A stretch of 24,826 nucleotides of DNA from contig CAJZEE010000021.1 of assembly GCA_915066865.1 (NCBI GenBank), positions 1-24,826 of the forward strand, read 5' to 3'. The first letter of the stretch is position 1; each line of letters opens with the position of its first letter. This DNA is from an uncultured Veillonella sp. (GTDB taxonomy: Bacteria; Bacillota; Negativicutes; Veillonellales; Veillonellaceae). A program made the translations under genes and the position numbers. Under the pieces are notes generated by a model, which worked only from the letters and a program-made list of their open reading frames with translations, was not told the origin of the DNA and did not search any database. This document shows positions 15,710-24,318 of this stretch, piece by piece.

Positions 15710-16735
15710 ATGGGTGATATGATGGCTAAACGAAGTGCATTTTTAGATATTATTAAGGAAAAGGGCGCCCTCGTCTTAGATGGAGCTTTAGGGACCGAAT
15801 TAGAGCGTTATGGCTGTGATATTCAACATAAGTTGTGGTCTGCTAAGGTTCTCATGGATCAGCCAGATATCATTAAGAAAATACATATTTCTTATTTAGC
15901 TGCGGGTGCCGATATCATTCAAAGCTCTGGCTATCAAGCGACAGTAGCAGGCTTTAAAGGTTTAGGTTATGGAACGGAAGAAGCGATAGAGCTCGTTAAA
16001 CTATCTGTTCGTTTAGCCGTGCAAGCTCGTAATGAGTTTTTAGAAGCAAAGGCGAGTGGGGCGCTTACATTGCGTGGTATTAAACTTGGTGAAGAGACTC
16101 CTGAGGGGGTTAGATATTTTTCTGAAGGTGCTTTACCTAAACCGTTGGTGGCAGCCTCTGTAGGACCTTATGGCGCTTTCTTGGCTGATGGCTCTGAATA
16201 CCGTGGTTATCCTGATGTGCAAACAGAATATCTAGAGATATTCCATATTCCACGACTAGCATTGTTCTGCGAAGAACATCCAGACATATTATCCTTTGAA
16301 ACTATACCGTCTTATGCTGAAGCGATTGCTATTGCAAGAGCTATGTCTGATCCATTTACATCAAAAGGTATTCCCGGATGGATTGCTTTTTCCTGTAAAG
16401 ATGGGCACCATGTTTCTAGTGGCGAAACCATTATTAAATGTGCACAAATGATCGATAAGGTACATCCTATTACGGGGATTGGCATTAATTGTAGTAAACC
16501 GGAATATGTAGAATCATTGATAAAAGATATCCGTACCGTTACAGATAAACCAATTGCTGTATATCCTAATCTTGGTGAAAGCTATGATAGTAAAACTAAA
16601 ACTTGGTATGGCGATGCTGCATCATTTGTAGACTACGTTGAGGTATGGCGAAAAGCTGGAGCTGAAATCATTGGTGGCTGTTGTAGAACGACACCTGAAA
16701 TTATCGGTGATATTGCAAAGAAAATTCACAACTAA
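15710..16735 (+). CDS. mmuM: Homocysteine S-methyltransferase (MmuM type)
   Basis: MmuM-type enzymes move a methyl group from S-methylmethionine (or S-adenosylmethionine) to homocysteine, giving methionine. The zinc cysteines are present: Cys261 in GINCSKPEY and Cys324/Cys325 in IGGCCRTTPEI. The N-terminal LDGALGTELE and the YQATVAGF segment are also typical. There are no cobalamin or folate domains, so it is not MetH. The chain is about 30 residues longer than E. coli MmuM, owing to an insertion near residues 112-140. ATG 15710 is chosen because GAGGT (15696-15700) is 9 bases away. ATG 15701 abuts that site, and ATG 15722 (MAKRS) is also possible. It probably shares a transcript with the binding protein. 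Confidence 0.88.
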   Translation: MGDMMAKRSAFLDIIKEKGALVLDGALGTELERYGCDIQHKLWSAKVLMDQPDIIKKIHISYLAAGADIIQSSGYQATVAGFKGLGYGTEEAIELVKLSVRLAVQARNEFLEAKASGALTLRGIKLGEETPEGVRYFSEGALPKPLVAASVGPYGAFLADGSEYRGYPDVQTEYLEIFHIPRLALFCEEHPDILSFETIPSYAEAIAIARAMSDPFTSKGIPGWIAFSCKDGHHVSSGETIIKCAQMIDKVHPITGIGINCSKPEYVESLIKDIRTVTDKPIAVYPNLGESYDSKTKTWYGDAASFVDYVEVWRKAGAEIIGGCCRTTPEIIGDIAKKIHN

Positions 16736-16750
16736 TATAGTGTGACATAC

Positions 16751-16785
16751 AAAAAGCTATTCGAGTATAATTCGAATAGCTTTTT
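16751..16785 (+). terminator. Terminator after mmuM
   Basis: A perfect 14-bp stem, AAAAAGCTATTCGA (16751-16764) with TCGAATAGCTTTTT (16772-16785), has a 7-base loop. A-rich left and T-rich right sides suggest it could act on both strands. Confidence 0.9.
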
Positions 16786-16801
16786 CTTTATATGCAAATA
16801 A

Positions 16802-16827
16802 AAAAGCAGTGCGAAAGCACTGCTTTT
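16802..16827 (-). terminator. Terminator of tRNA-Ser
   Basis: A perfect 11-bp stem, AAAAGCAGTGC/GCACTGCTTTT, closes a 4-base loop, 4 bases beyond the CCA end of the minus-strand tRNA. On that strand it runs into T-rich sequence. Confidence 0.85.
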
Positions 16828-16831
16828 ACTA

Positions 16832-16922
16832 TGGCGGAGAGACAGGGATTTGAACCCTGGGTACGGGATAACCGCACACATGATTTCCAATCATGCTCCT
16901 TCAGCCGCTCGGACACCTCTCC
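16832..16922 (-). tRNA. tRNA-Ser (anticodon GGA)
   Basis: Read on the minus strand, the 91-base gene starts GGAGAGG and ends with CTCTCC, a G discriminator base and an encoded CCA. The anticodon arm CATGA-TTGGAAA-TCATG gives anticodon GGA, reading UCC and UCU. The long variable arm (GTGCGG..CCGTAC region) is the class II serine type. The T loop contains GGTTCAAATCC. It stands alone with its own promoter and terminator, and no integrated element is seen next to it. Confidence 0.95.
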
Positions 16923-16953
16923 ATGTATTCTGTTGTGTAACAGGTACTTGTAT

Positions 16954-16982
16954 AGTATATGAAAAAGTTAGATTTATGTCAA
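16954..16982 (-). promoter_or_regulatory. Near-consensus promoter of tRNA-Ser
   Basis: On the minus strand: a perfect TTGACA (16982-16977), 17 bases, TATACT (16959-16954). Start would be about 25 bases before the mature tRNA. It is the best match to consensus in the window, as expected for a stable RNA. Confidence 0.85.
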
Positions 16983-17109
16983 GCAAAAAAATAGTAGAAT
17001 TATTGCATATTTACAAGGCTTTTAAAATATAGTATTTGATCTCAATAAATGGATCTAAACCAAAAAACATAGCCTGGTTTTAGGCGTATAAAATCTAGTA
17101 TATAAAAAG

Positions 17110-17134
17110 AAAAAAGCCGCCTAAATAGGCGGCT
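17110..17134 (-). terminator. Terminator after the flavodiiron gene
   Basis: AGCCGCCT (17115-17122) pairs with AGGCGGCT (17127-17134) over a 4-base loop. A T-run on the minus strand follows. It begins 13 bases after the fprA stop codon. Confidence 0.85.
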
Positions 17135-17147
17135 CTTGTATTAGGTA

Positions 17148-18383
17148 TTAGAATACGTCTTTAATTTCAGCAGCTTCAATGGATGCTTTGATATCGTCTG
17201 CCATTTTTTCAATTAATGGAAGATCTTCTTCTTTCAAAGAGGATTTGATATCTAGTGGTTCGGAAACGATTTCAATGTCTTTGAAGTCATTTTCGAAATG
17301 GGAAACCATTGTTTTCATCGCAGCGGAAGCCCAAGAGTGGTTACCGATGATGGATACCTTATGGTTTTGGAAGTTAAGGGCTTTTAATTCATGGATAAAG
17401 TTTTCCATAGTAAGGTATAGATTCAAGTTATATGTAGGTGCGATAGTTACCAAGTTAGTATATTTCCAAGCATCGGAGATGATGTAGGAAGCATTAGTTT
17501 TGGAAACATCGTAAATTTTGATATCTGTAACGCCACGTTTGGAGAGTTGTTTAGCCAATTGTTGAGCAATAGCACGAGTATTGCCATACATGGAACCAAA
17601 AGCGATGACAACACCTTTTTGCTCGGCTGTATAGCTGGACCAATGTAAGTATTTGTGCGTGATATATTGGATAGATTCAGGGGTGCGCCAGATTGGACCA
17701 TGAAGTGGAGCAATGCGTTTGATATCAAGGCCAGAAATTTTGCGAAGTGCATTTTGTACTTGCGGTCCGTATTTACCAACGATATTTGTATAGTAACGGC
17801 GAGCTTCTTCTTCGTATGTAGCTACGAAATCGGTTTGATCAGCAAAGATATTACCATTAACTGTACCGAATGTACCAAAAGCATCTGCAGAGAACAATGT
17901 GCCTGTAGATTTTTCGTATGTACAAGTTACTTCAGGCCAGTGAACCATAGGCATAGTGTAAGAAACCAAAGTATGTTTACCTAAACAGATTTCATCGCCT
18001 TCTTTAATTTGATGGTATTGTTCTGGTTTTGGAGTGTTATAGAATTGCTCAAACATGCGGAATGTTGTAGCATTACCTACCATTTTACAATTTGGATACC
18101 GTTCCAATGTTTCCAATAATGTTTGGCAATGATCAGGCTCCATATGGTTTACGACGATGTAATCAAGTTCACGACCATTTAAGAGGTGAGTCAAGTTGTC
18201 GAAGTACTCTTCGCGAATTTCAGCATCTACGGAGTCTACCACACAAGTCTTTTCATCGTCGATGAAATAGCTGTTATAGCTAACACCATTTGGAATAGGG
18301 AATAAGTTTTCGAAACGTTCTGTTGTCCAGTCATTACTACCAATCCAGTAGATATTATGAGTCATTTTCTGAGCACAATGCAT
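17148..18383 (-). CDS. fprA: Flavodiiron protein FprA (oxygen/NO reductase)
   Basis: Flavodiiron proteins reduce O2 to water (or NO to N2O) in anaerobes. The 411-residue chain has the N-terminal metallo-beta-lactamase-like diiron domain with all ligands: His80, Glu82, Asp84 and His85 in NHMEPDH, then His148, Asp167 and His228. A flavodoxin domain follows from about 256, with the FMN loop GSMYGNTR (263-270). There is no fused rubredoxin or flavin reductase, so it is the class A form and needs an external electron donor not found here. AAGGA is 7 bases before ATG 18383. It is a single-gene unit. A 16-base inverted repeat lies about 42 bases upstream. Confidence 0.95.
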   Translation of the reverse strand: MHCAQKMTHNIYWIGSNDWTTERFENLFPIPNGVSYNSYFIDDEKTCVVDSVDAEIREEYFDNLTHLLNGRELDYIVVNHMEPDHCQTLLETLERYPNCKMVGNATTFRMFEQFYNTPKPEQYHQIKEGDEICLGKHTLVSYTMPMVHWPEVTCTYEKSTGTLFSADAFGTFGTVNGNIFADQTDFVATYEEEARRYYTNIVGKYGPQVQNALRKISGLDIKRIAPLHGPIWRTPESIQYITHKYLHWSSYTAEQKGVVIAFGSMYGNTRAIAQQLAKQLSKRGVTDIKIYDVSKTNASYIISDAWKYTNLVTIAPTYNLNLYLTMENFIHELKALNFQNHKVSIIGNHSWASAAMKTMVSHFENDFKDIEIVSEPLDIKSSLKEEDLPLIEKMADDIKASIEAAEIKDVF

Positions 18384-18425
18384 AATAAAATCCTTTCTTA
18401 ACCCACACTAGGTATGTATAGCTTT

Positions 18426-18441
18426 ACATGAGAACTCATGT
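18426..18441. promoter_or_regulatory. Operator-like inverted repeat upstream of fprA
   Basis: ACATGAG-AA-CTCATGT has perfect 7-bp arms, 42 bases before the fprA start codon. It is long and compact enough for a dimeric repressor. It is not an obvious FNR (TTGAT-N4-ATCAA) site. The regulator is unknown; an oxygen- or peroxide-responsive one would suit the gene. Confidence 0.45.
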
Positions 18442-18496
18442 CTGTAAATATAGTATCAATTTATAATACTAATATTTTCGAAAAAAATCAATATTG

Positions 18497-18524
18497 AAAA
18501 AGCCTACTTGAAGAAGTAGGCTTT
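18497..18524 (-). terminator. Terminator after purL
   Basis: AAAGCCTACTT (18499-18509) pairs with AAGTAGGCTTT (18514-18524) over a 4-base loop. On the minus strand it ends in a T-run. It lies 25 bases after the purL stop codon and before the fprA promoter region. Confidence 0.85.
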
Positions 18525-18548
18525 CACATGAAAGTTCATAGTGACCAA

Positions 18549-21500
18549 TTATTTGAAGTATTTTACACCAGATGTAAAGATTGGCATTTCTAATTGGCCA
18601 GGAATATTTTTGCTGATGCCTGCACCACAGCGTTCGGAGTGTGCCATTTTGCCGAATACGCGACCATCAGGGCTATAAATACCTTCGATAGCAGCTACAG
18701 ATTGGTTAGGATTGAAGTGACTATCCATGGAGGCGATACCATCAAAGTCTACATATTGTGTAGCGATTTGGCCAGTTTTATTGAACTCCAACACTTGTTG
18801 AGGAGACGCTATAAAGCGACCTTCGCCGTGAGAAATTGGTACCGTGTAAATTTCTCCAGCTTTAGCATCACTCATCCAAGGGGACTTTGTGGAAATAACT
18901 TTCGTATTAACCATGCGAGATAAGTGACGACCAATAGTATTGTATGTCAATGTAGGCTGATCTGCAGTTAACGTTTCAATATGTCCACCAGGTAACAAGC
19001 CTAACTTGATGAGCGCTTGGAAGCCGTTACAAATACCTAATACAAGGCCATCTTGTTTATACAAGAGGTTTTCTAAACCTTCTGCAAGGTATGGGTTGCG
19101 GAAGAGGGTGGCTATGAATTTACCAGAACCATCTGGCTCATCACCAGCACTGAAACCTCCTGGGAACATAAGAATTTGAGACTCTGCTAATTTAGCTTTG
19201 ATTACGTCGATAGATTCTTTTAATTGTTCTGGAGTTTGGTTGCGAATGAGCACGATATCTGTTTCTGCACCAGCTCGTTCAAAGGCACGAGCAGAGTCAA
19301 ATTCGCAGTTTGTACCAGGAAATACTGGGATGAGAACTTTTGGTTTTGCACCTAAGGATGTGCTACGAGGCTTAGCGTGTTGGTCATGGATGTAAGCGAC
19401 TGCTTCACCAAAGCCGTTTGATGCGTACATTGGGAAGATATCGTTTAGAGGTGCTTCATAGGCCGCTTGTACTTCTTTGAGCGATACGGATTGACCTTCC
19501 CATTCGATAACAGGTGTGGCTTGGGTTACGCCGATAACTTTCACATCAGGTAATTCTAAAAGATAATTAACAGCCGTAATATCTACTTCAACGATGAAGG
19601 AACCAAGGGCTGGTTGGAAGATACCACGTTCAGCGTATTTATCGAATTTAACACCGATATTGTTGCCAAGGGCCATTTTTGTGACTGCTTCAGGAATGCC
19701 GCCTTGATCAACTACATAGGCAGAGTAAACGCGACCTTTTTCAATTTGTTCTTGTAGTGTATCGCAGTTTTCTTTGAATCGATCCCAATCAGGGGTGTCA
19801 TCGTATGTACGAGGTACATCGAAGAATACGAGGCGGTGATCTACGCCTTTAAGGTCTTGGTTCACGATATTATCTACATGAGCTGTACCAACTGCAAAGG
19901 ATACGAGGGTAGGGGGAACGGTAAGATCCATAAATGTACCGCTCATAGAGTCCTTGCCGCCGATAGCGCCGATTTCAAGTTCTTTTTGTGCTTTATAAGC
20001 ACCAAGTAAAGCTGCTACTGGCTTACCCCAAGATTCTTTAGAGTTGAGGCGTTCAAAATATTCTTGTAATGTTAAGTATGCGTCTTCTCGGCGACCGCCA
20101 AGAGCTACTAATTTTGCTACAGATAAAAGTACTGCATATTGCGCACCATGATAAGGGCTCCATGCAGATAACTCAGGCACAAAACCATGAGTCATAATAC
20201 TAGCCGTTGTAGTTTCACCGTTTAGAACCGGTAATTTAGCAACCATGCCTTGGGTAGGCGTTTTTTGGAATTTGCCACCGAATGGCATGAGGACTCTATT
20301 GGCGCCCACAGTGCTGTCAAAGCGTTCTGCTAAGCCTTGTTGGGATGCTGCATTTAAATCGGATACGGCTGCGATCCATTTTTCCTTGAAGTTATCTGCA
20401 CTAGCTGAACCACGTAAGAAGTAGGATCGATCTGTAGGTGCTTTTACGATAGCTTCTTGTTGTTGACTAGCACCATTTGTATTTAAAAAGTCGCGGCTAA
20501 TATCTACAATTGCTTCGCCATTCCAGTTCATAACAAGGCGATTTGTATCAGTTACCTCTGCCACAACTGTACACTCCAAGTTTTCTTCGTCGCAGTATGC
20601 TTTGAATGCCTCTACATCAGAAGCATCGATGACACAGGCCATGCGCTCTTGGGATTCAGAGATGGCTAACTCTGTACCATCGAGGCCAGCATATTTTTTA
20701 GGGACTAAGTCGAGATTGATTGATACACCATCAGTTAGTTCACCGATAGCAACAGATACACCACCTGCACCGAAGTCATTACAACGTTTGATAAGTGTCG
20801 TTACTTCGCCACGACGGAATAAGCGTTGGATTTTGCGCTCTGTAAGAGCATTGCCTTTTTGGACTTCTGCACCGCATGTGGAGAGAGATTCAACGGTATG
20901 TTCTTTAGAGGAACCTGTAGCGCCACCACAGCCATCACGGCCAGTTTTACCACCTAGCAATACTACCACATCGCCTGCAACTGGTACCTCACGGCGAACT
21001 TGGTTGCGAGGTGCAGCACCGATAACTGCGCCGATTTCCATGCGCTTTGCTACGTAGCCAGGATGGTAATATTCTTTTACTTCACCTGTAGCAAGGCCGA
21101 TTTGGTTGCCGTAAGAGGAGTAACCACGAGCTGCTTCTTGGGTGATCTTTCTTTGTGGTAATTTGCCTTCCAATGTATCTTCAAGTTTTGTATGTGGATC
21201 GCCAGAGCCTGTGATGCGCATAGCTTGGTATACATAAGCGCGACCGCTCAATGGGTCGCGAATACAACCACCTAAGCAGGTAGCTGCGCCACCAAATGGT
21301 TCGATTTCAGTAGGGTGGTTATGGGTTTCGTTTTTGAATAGTAACAACCATTCTTCAGTCTTGCCATTTACATCGACAGGGACGATGATTGTACATGCAT
21401 TGATTTCATCAGATTCATCGAGATTTGTAAGTCCTCCAGCGTGGCGTAATTCTTTTACAGCCAATGTAGCCATGTCCATGAGGGAGCGAGCTTTTTTCTT

Positions 21501-22289
21501 AGTCGTGTAGAGCTCAGCACGGCCTTCCATATATTCTTCGAAGGCTTCCTTTATAGAACCGGTGAAGCGGCTGTCTTCAATGGTAATATCTGTTAACTCG
21601 GTCATAAAGGTAGTGTGACGGCAATGGTCAGACCAATATGTATCGAAGAGGCGAATTTCTGTAATCGTAGGATCGCGGTGTTCCACCTCTGCGTATTGTT
21701 GTCTAATCATTTGAAGGTCTGCTAATGTCATAGCAAGACCGTAGTTCTTGATGAGAGCTTCTAAATCATCATTGCTCATCGTAGTAAAGCCATCGATTGT
21801 TGCTACCGGTTTTGGATCTTCTAAATCGAGAGCTAAGGTATTTGGTACGTCAAGGCTCGCTTCGCGGGAATCAACAGGGTTAATGTAGTAGGCCTTAATG
21901 ACATTTTCTTGTTCTTTTGTAAAGGTGCCTTCGATAGCATATACGCGAGCACAACGCACGATGTGGCCGGATGTAAGTGTGAGCATAGAAATACATTGCT
22001 CTGCGCTATCAGCACGTTGATCGTATTGACCTGGCACATATTCAACAGCAAATACAAAGCCTTGTACACTTGGAATTTCTTCTAATACAGTATCTACAGG
22101 AGGTTCAGAAAAAATTAAATTTTTAGCAGACTCTAGATCTTTTGCATCTAAATTTTCGATGTCGTATCGCTCATAGATTGTCACATCTGTAGCAGGCATA
22201 GATAATTCCTGTTGTAAGGTTTGTAACATGCGTTGCGCTTCTAGGTTGAAAGATTCTCGTTTTGTTACGAATAATCGTTGTATAGCCAT
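18549..22289 (-). CDS. purL: Phosphoribosylformylglycinamidine synthase, fused long form
   Basis: This is the fourth step of de novo purine synthesis: FGAR + glutamine + ATP gives FGAM. At 1246 residues it is the single-chain clostridial-type enzyme carrying both synthetase and glutaminase, so no separate purQ/purS is needed. The synthetase core has KNETHNHPTEIEPFGGAAT, NDFGAGGVSVAIGELTDG and GGKDSMSGTF. The glutaminase domain starts near 984 (KVLIPVFPGTNCEFDSARA), with nucleophile Cys1087 in GICNGFQ and His1217/Glu1219 in MAHSER. ATG 22289 is chosen because CAGGAGG lies 6 bases upstream; an open frame extends 52 codons further but has no ribosome site. It is a single-gene unit, away from other pur genes. 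Confidence 0.96.
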   Translation of the reverse strand: MAIQRLFVTKRESFNLEAQRMLQTLQQELSMPATDVTIYERYDIENLDAKDLESAKNLIFSEPPVDTVLEEIPSVQGFVFAVEYVPGQYDQRADSAEQCISMLTLTSGHIVRCARVYAIEGTFTKEQENVIKAYYINPVDSREASLDVPNTLALDLEDPKPVATIDGFTTMSNDDLEALIKNYGLAMTLADLQMIRQQYAEVEHRDPTITEIRLFDTYWSDHCRHTTFMTELTDITIEDSRFTGSIKEAFEEYMEGRAELYTTKKKARSLMDMATLAVKELRHAGGLTNLDESDEINACTIIVPVDVNGKTEEWLLLFKNETHNHPTEIEPFGGAATCLGGCIRDPLSGRAYVYQAMRITGSGDPHTKLEDTLEGKLPQRKITQEAARGYSSYGNQIGLATGEVKEYYHPGYVAKRMEIGAVIGAAPRNQVRREVPVAGDVVVLLGGKTGRDGCGGATGSSKEHTVESLSTCGAEVQKGNALTERKIQRLFRRGEVTTLIKRCNDFGAGGVSVAIGELTDGVSINLDLVPKKYAGLDGTELAISESQERMACVIDASDVEAFKAYCDEENLECTVVAEVTDTNRLVMNWNGEAIVDISRDFLNTNGASQQQEAIVKAPTDRSYFLRGSASADNFKEKWIAAVSDLNAASQQGLAERFDSTVGANRVLMPFGGKFQKTPTQGMVAKLPVLNGETTTASIMTHGFVPELSAWSPYHGAQYAVLLSVAKLVALGGRREDAYLTLQEYFERLNSKESWGKPVAALLGAYKAQKELEIGAIGGKDSMSGTFMDLTVPPTLVSFAVGTAHVDNIVNQDLKGVDHRLVFFDVPRTYDDTPDWDRFKENCDTLQEQIEKGRVYSAYVVDQGGIPEAVTKMALGNNIGVKFDKYAERGIFQPALGSFIVEVDITAVNYLLELPDVKVIGVTQATPVIEWEGQSVSLKEVQAAYEAPLNDIFPMYASNGFGEAVAYIHDQHAKPRSTSLGAKPKVLIPVFPGTNCEFDSARAFERAGAETDIVLIRNQTPEQLKESIDVIKAKLAESQILMFPGGFSAGDEPDGSGKFIATLFRNPYLAEGLENLLYKQDGLVLGICNGFQALIKLGLLPGGHIETLTADQPTLTYNTIGRHLSRMVNTKVISTKSPWMSDAKAGEIYTVPISHGEGRFIASPQQVLEFNKTGQIATQYVDFDGIASMDSHFNPNQSVAAIEGIYSPDGRVFGKMAHSERCGAGISKNIPGQLEMPIFTSGVKYFK

Positions 22290-22314
22290 TGTAGCCTCCT
22301 GTAATGTATATAAT

Positions 22315-22325
22315 TCCCTATGGGA
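22315..22325. promoter_or_regulatory. TCCC-TAT-GGGA palindrome in the purL leader
   Basis: This 11-base inverted repeat lies just after the predicted purL transcription start. Its core CCCTATGGG is nearly identical to CCCTAAGGG in the xpt promoter. It may be a common purine operator, but is short enough to be chance. Confidence 0.3.
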
Positions 22326-22338
22326 TATTGACAAATTA

Positions 22339-22367
22339 AGTATAGTCGGTCTAGACTTATAAGTAAA
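22339..22367 (-). promoter_or_regulatory. Candidate purL promoter
   Basis: On the minus strand: TTTACT (22367-22362), 17 bases, TATACT (22344-22339). The leader would be only about 40 bases, leaving no room for a purine riboswitch. Confidence 0.55.
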
Positions 22368-22556
22368 GATAATCTTACTAATGAAAAGATTAGAAATACT
22401 AATAAATATGAAAAGTTCATGAAGGTCATAAGACCTAACTTTCATGAAGATTTCTACATATTCATTATATATTGAGAGTCTATAGTTATAATAAGGTAAT
22501 GATATGTGTATTTAAAAGTAAGACGTTACTATTAGTATATAACAGAGGTGAATAAA

Positions 22557-23462
22557 ATGGCAGTATCTGCAGATTTATATAGAACCTTTCTAGGGGTAGG
22601 CTTATATTTATCTTTTTCCCGTGCCGCAAAAGAATTAGGCGTGTCCCAATCCGCCATCAGTCAAAGTATTAAACAATTAGAAGGAGAACTTAATATGCCT
22701 CTCTTCGTGCGTACTACAAAATCTGTAGGGTTCACGCCAGAAGGTAAAGAATTGTTTGATACGGTAGCTAAAGCTTTCTCCATTCTTGATAATGGTGTTA
22801 CCCAATTACAAGAACGGGTTAGTCAAGCTTATGAAAGTTTAAATTTGGCTGCCACAGATACTTTGTGTCGCCATTTCCTATTGCCTTATTTCCACAAATG
22901 GCAATTACAAGAAAGTGAAATTGGCTTACATATCATTAATCGTCCGTCTCCTGATTGTGTAGAATTAGTACTCAATAAAGAGGCGCAATTAGCCGTGGTT
23001 AATGATTATGAGGGCTTGAGAGATAATCCTCAGTTAGAGGTAACTACGCTAGCTACCATTCAAGATGTCTTTGTTGGCGGTCCTGACTATAAAGGGGCAG
23101 GATTCTTTGATCAAGGGCGCCTTCTTAACGAGCCTATTTTACTCTTGCATAAAGGCTCTGCTAGTCGTACATTCTTTGACGATGTAACACATGGTGCTTG
23201 TCGTAAGCCTCGCTTTGAATTGGGTAGCGTCGATGTATTACTAGATCTTGTAGAAATCAACATGGGTATTTCCATGTTACCTAATCATGTGGTACAACAA
23301 AAAATGCAAGAAGGGACTATTGTGCGCATCGATACAGATATTCCGGTACCAACACGCGACATTGTGCTTGTGCGTTCTCGCTTGGTTCCTCAATCTGAAG
23401 GGGCTGCAAGATTTACGTCCTTGCTAGTTAATCGTGAAAGTACTCGAGATAAAGTTTTATAA
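22557..23462 (+). CDS. LysR-family transcriptional regulator
   Basis: The 301-residue protein has the N-terminal winged helix-turn-helix of LysR proteins: FSRAAKELGVSQSAISQSIK (about 21-40), then LNMPLFVRTTKSVGFTPEG. A C-terminal effector-binding domain of the periplasmic-binding-protein fold follows from about residue 90. The start is ATG 22557, since AGAGGTG (22544-22550) lies 6 bases upstream of it and contains the in-frame GTG 22548. LysR genes often control the gene they diverge from, which here is purL, but purine control by LysR is unusual and the target may lie elsewhere. Effector unknown. It has its own terminator. Confidence 0.92.
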   Translation: MAVSADLYRTFLGVGLYLSFSRAAKELGVSQSAISQSIKQLEGELNMPLFVRTTKSVGFTPEGKELFDTVAKAFSILDNGVTQLQERVSQAYESLNLAATDTLCRHFLLPYFHKWQLQESEIGLHIINRPSPDCVELVLNKEAQLAVVNDYEGLRDNPQLEVTTLATIQDVFVGGPDYKGAGFFDQGRLLNEPILLLHKGSASRTFFDDVTHGACRKPRFELGSVDVLLDLVEINMGISMLPNHVVQQKMQEGTIVRIDTDIPVPTRDIVLVRSRLVPQSEGAARFTSLLVNRESTRDKVL

Positions 23463-23477
23463 GAAAAAGACATGTTT

Positions 23478-23518
23478 AAAGACATACTTTAGGAAACTTT
23501 CTTAAAGTGTGTCTTTTA
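23478..23518 (+). terminator. Terminator after the LysR gene
   Basis: A 14-bp stem (23478-23491 with 23503-23516, one G-T pair; core AAAGACA/TGTCTTT) has an 11-base loop. It ends in only four T, so termination may be partial. Confidence 0.7.
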
Positions 23519-23655
23519 TATATTAGTGTAAGTTTTGCCGTGCTATATTATGTTCTTATAAAGCAGTTGAGTTATATAATTCATATACGAAATATTTAAG
23601 TCATATTGGCAATGATATTTATGGGTTATATTATAAGACTTTTACTAGATATAGG

Positions 23656-23685
23656 TTGACCCTAAGGGGTTCTTTACGTTAAAAT
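23656..23685 (+). promoter_or_regulatory. Candidate xpt promoter with internal palindrome
   Basis: TTGACC (23656-23661), 18 bases, TAAAAT (23680-23685). The spacer contains ACCCTAAGGGGT (23659-23670), whose CCCTAAGGG matches CCCTATGGG near the purL promoter. The leader is about 25 bases, so there is no purine riboswitch between this start and xpt. Confidence 0.5.
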
Positions 23686-23715
23686 TTAAAGATAGTTATG
23701 CGGAGGTATGAGCAC

Positions 23716-24291
23716 ATGGAATTATTAAAAGAACGCATTCGTGAAGAGGGGATTGTCCTCAATAATCGGGTGCTGAAAGTAGATGGTTTCTTAAACCATC
23801 AAATCGATCCACAATTGTTTAAGGCAATTGGTAAAGAAATCGCGGATCGTTACCGTGATGCAGGTGTACAACGTATTGTTACCATCGAAGCATCTGGTAT
23901 TGCGTTGGCGTTGATGGCCGCGCTTGAACTAGACGTGCCATTGGTATTTGCGCGTAAGAAAAAATCCATCCTTATGGTAGATGATGTATATCATAGTGTT
24001 GTGTACTCTTATACAAAAGAAGAGAATTATGATATCACTATTTCTAAAAAATTCTTGCCAGCTGGTGAAAAAGTGTTGATTATCGATGACTTCTTGGCAT
24101 CTGGTGAGGCGGCTATGGGCCTTGCTAAATTGGTTCAAGACGCAGGTGATGAAGTGGTAGGAATGGCGATTGCTATCGAAAAATCTTTCCAACCTGGTCG
24201 TGAACGCCTCGAAAATGCGGGCTACCGTGTAGAGTCTTTAGTTCGCATTAAAGAATTCAAAGATAATGGTTGTGTGTTTATCGAAGACTAA
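23716..24291 (+). CDS. xpt: Xanthine phosphoribosyltransferase
   Basis: Xpt converts xanthine and PRPP to XMP in purine salvage. The start is ATG 23716 (191 residues), since GGAGG at 23702-23706 is 9 bases away; in-frame ATG 23698 lies before that site. The chain follows B. subtilis Xpt closely: VLKVDGFLNHQIDP (19-32), RIVTIEASGIA (53-63), VFARKKKS (77-84), the PRPP-binding loop VLIIDDFLASGEA (120-132), and IEKSFQPGR. In Bacillus the gene is followed by pbuX; here a YbjN-like gene follows instead, 27 bases on, probably in the same transcript. Confidence 0.95.
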   Translation: MELLKERIREEGIVLNNRVLKVDGFLNHQIDPQLFKAIGKEIADRYRDAGVQRIVTIEASGIALALMAALELDVPLVFARKKKSILMVDDVYHSVVYSYTKEENYDITISKKFLPAGEKVLIIDDFLASGEAAMGLAKLVQDAGDEVVGMAIAIEKSFQPGRERLENAGYRVESLVRIKEFKDNGCVFIED

Positions 24292-24318
24292 TTAGTCTGA
24301 TTATTGTTAGAGGGAATT

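Noticed and set aside
16832..16922. tRNA-Ser as an integration site of a mobile element
   Set aside because: No integrase, no direct repeat of the tRNA 3' end nearby, and ordinary housekeeping genes lie on both sides.
16850..17032. A 60-codon plus-strand open frame
   Set aside because: It runs through the tRNA-Ser gene and its promoter on the opposite strand.
20602..21057. A 151-codon plus-strand open frame inside purL
   Set aside because: Antisense shadow of the conserved synthetase core of purL; Pro/Ser/Thr-rich with no recognisable motif.
23520..23700. Possible purine riboswitch upstream of xpt
   Set aside because: The conserved purine-riboswitch core (TTTCTACC and the paired loops) is not present, and the best promoter lies only about 30 bases before the ribosome site. 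The purL leader was checked with the same result.
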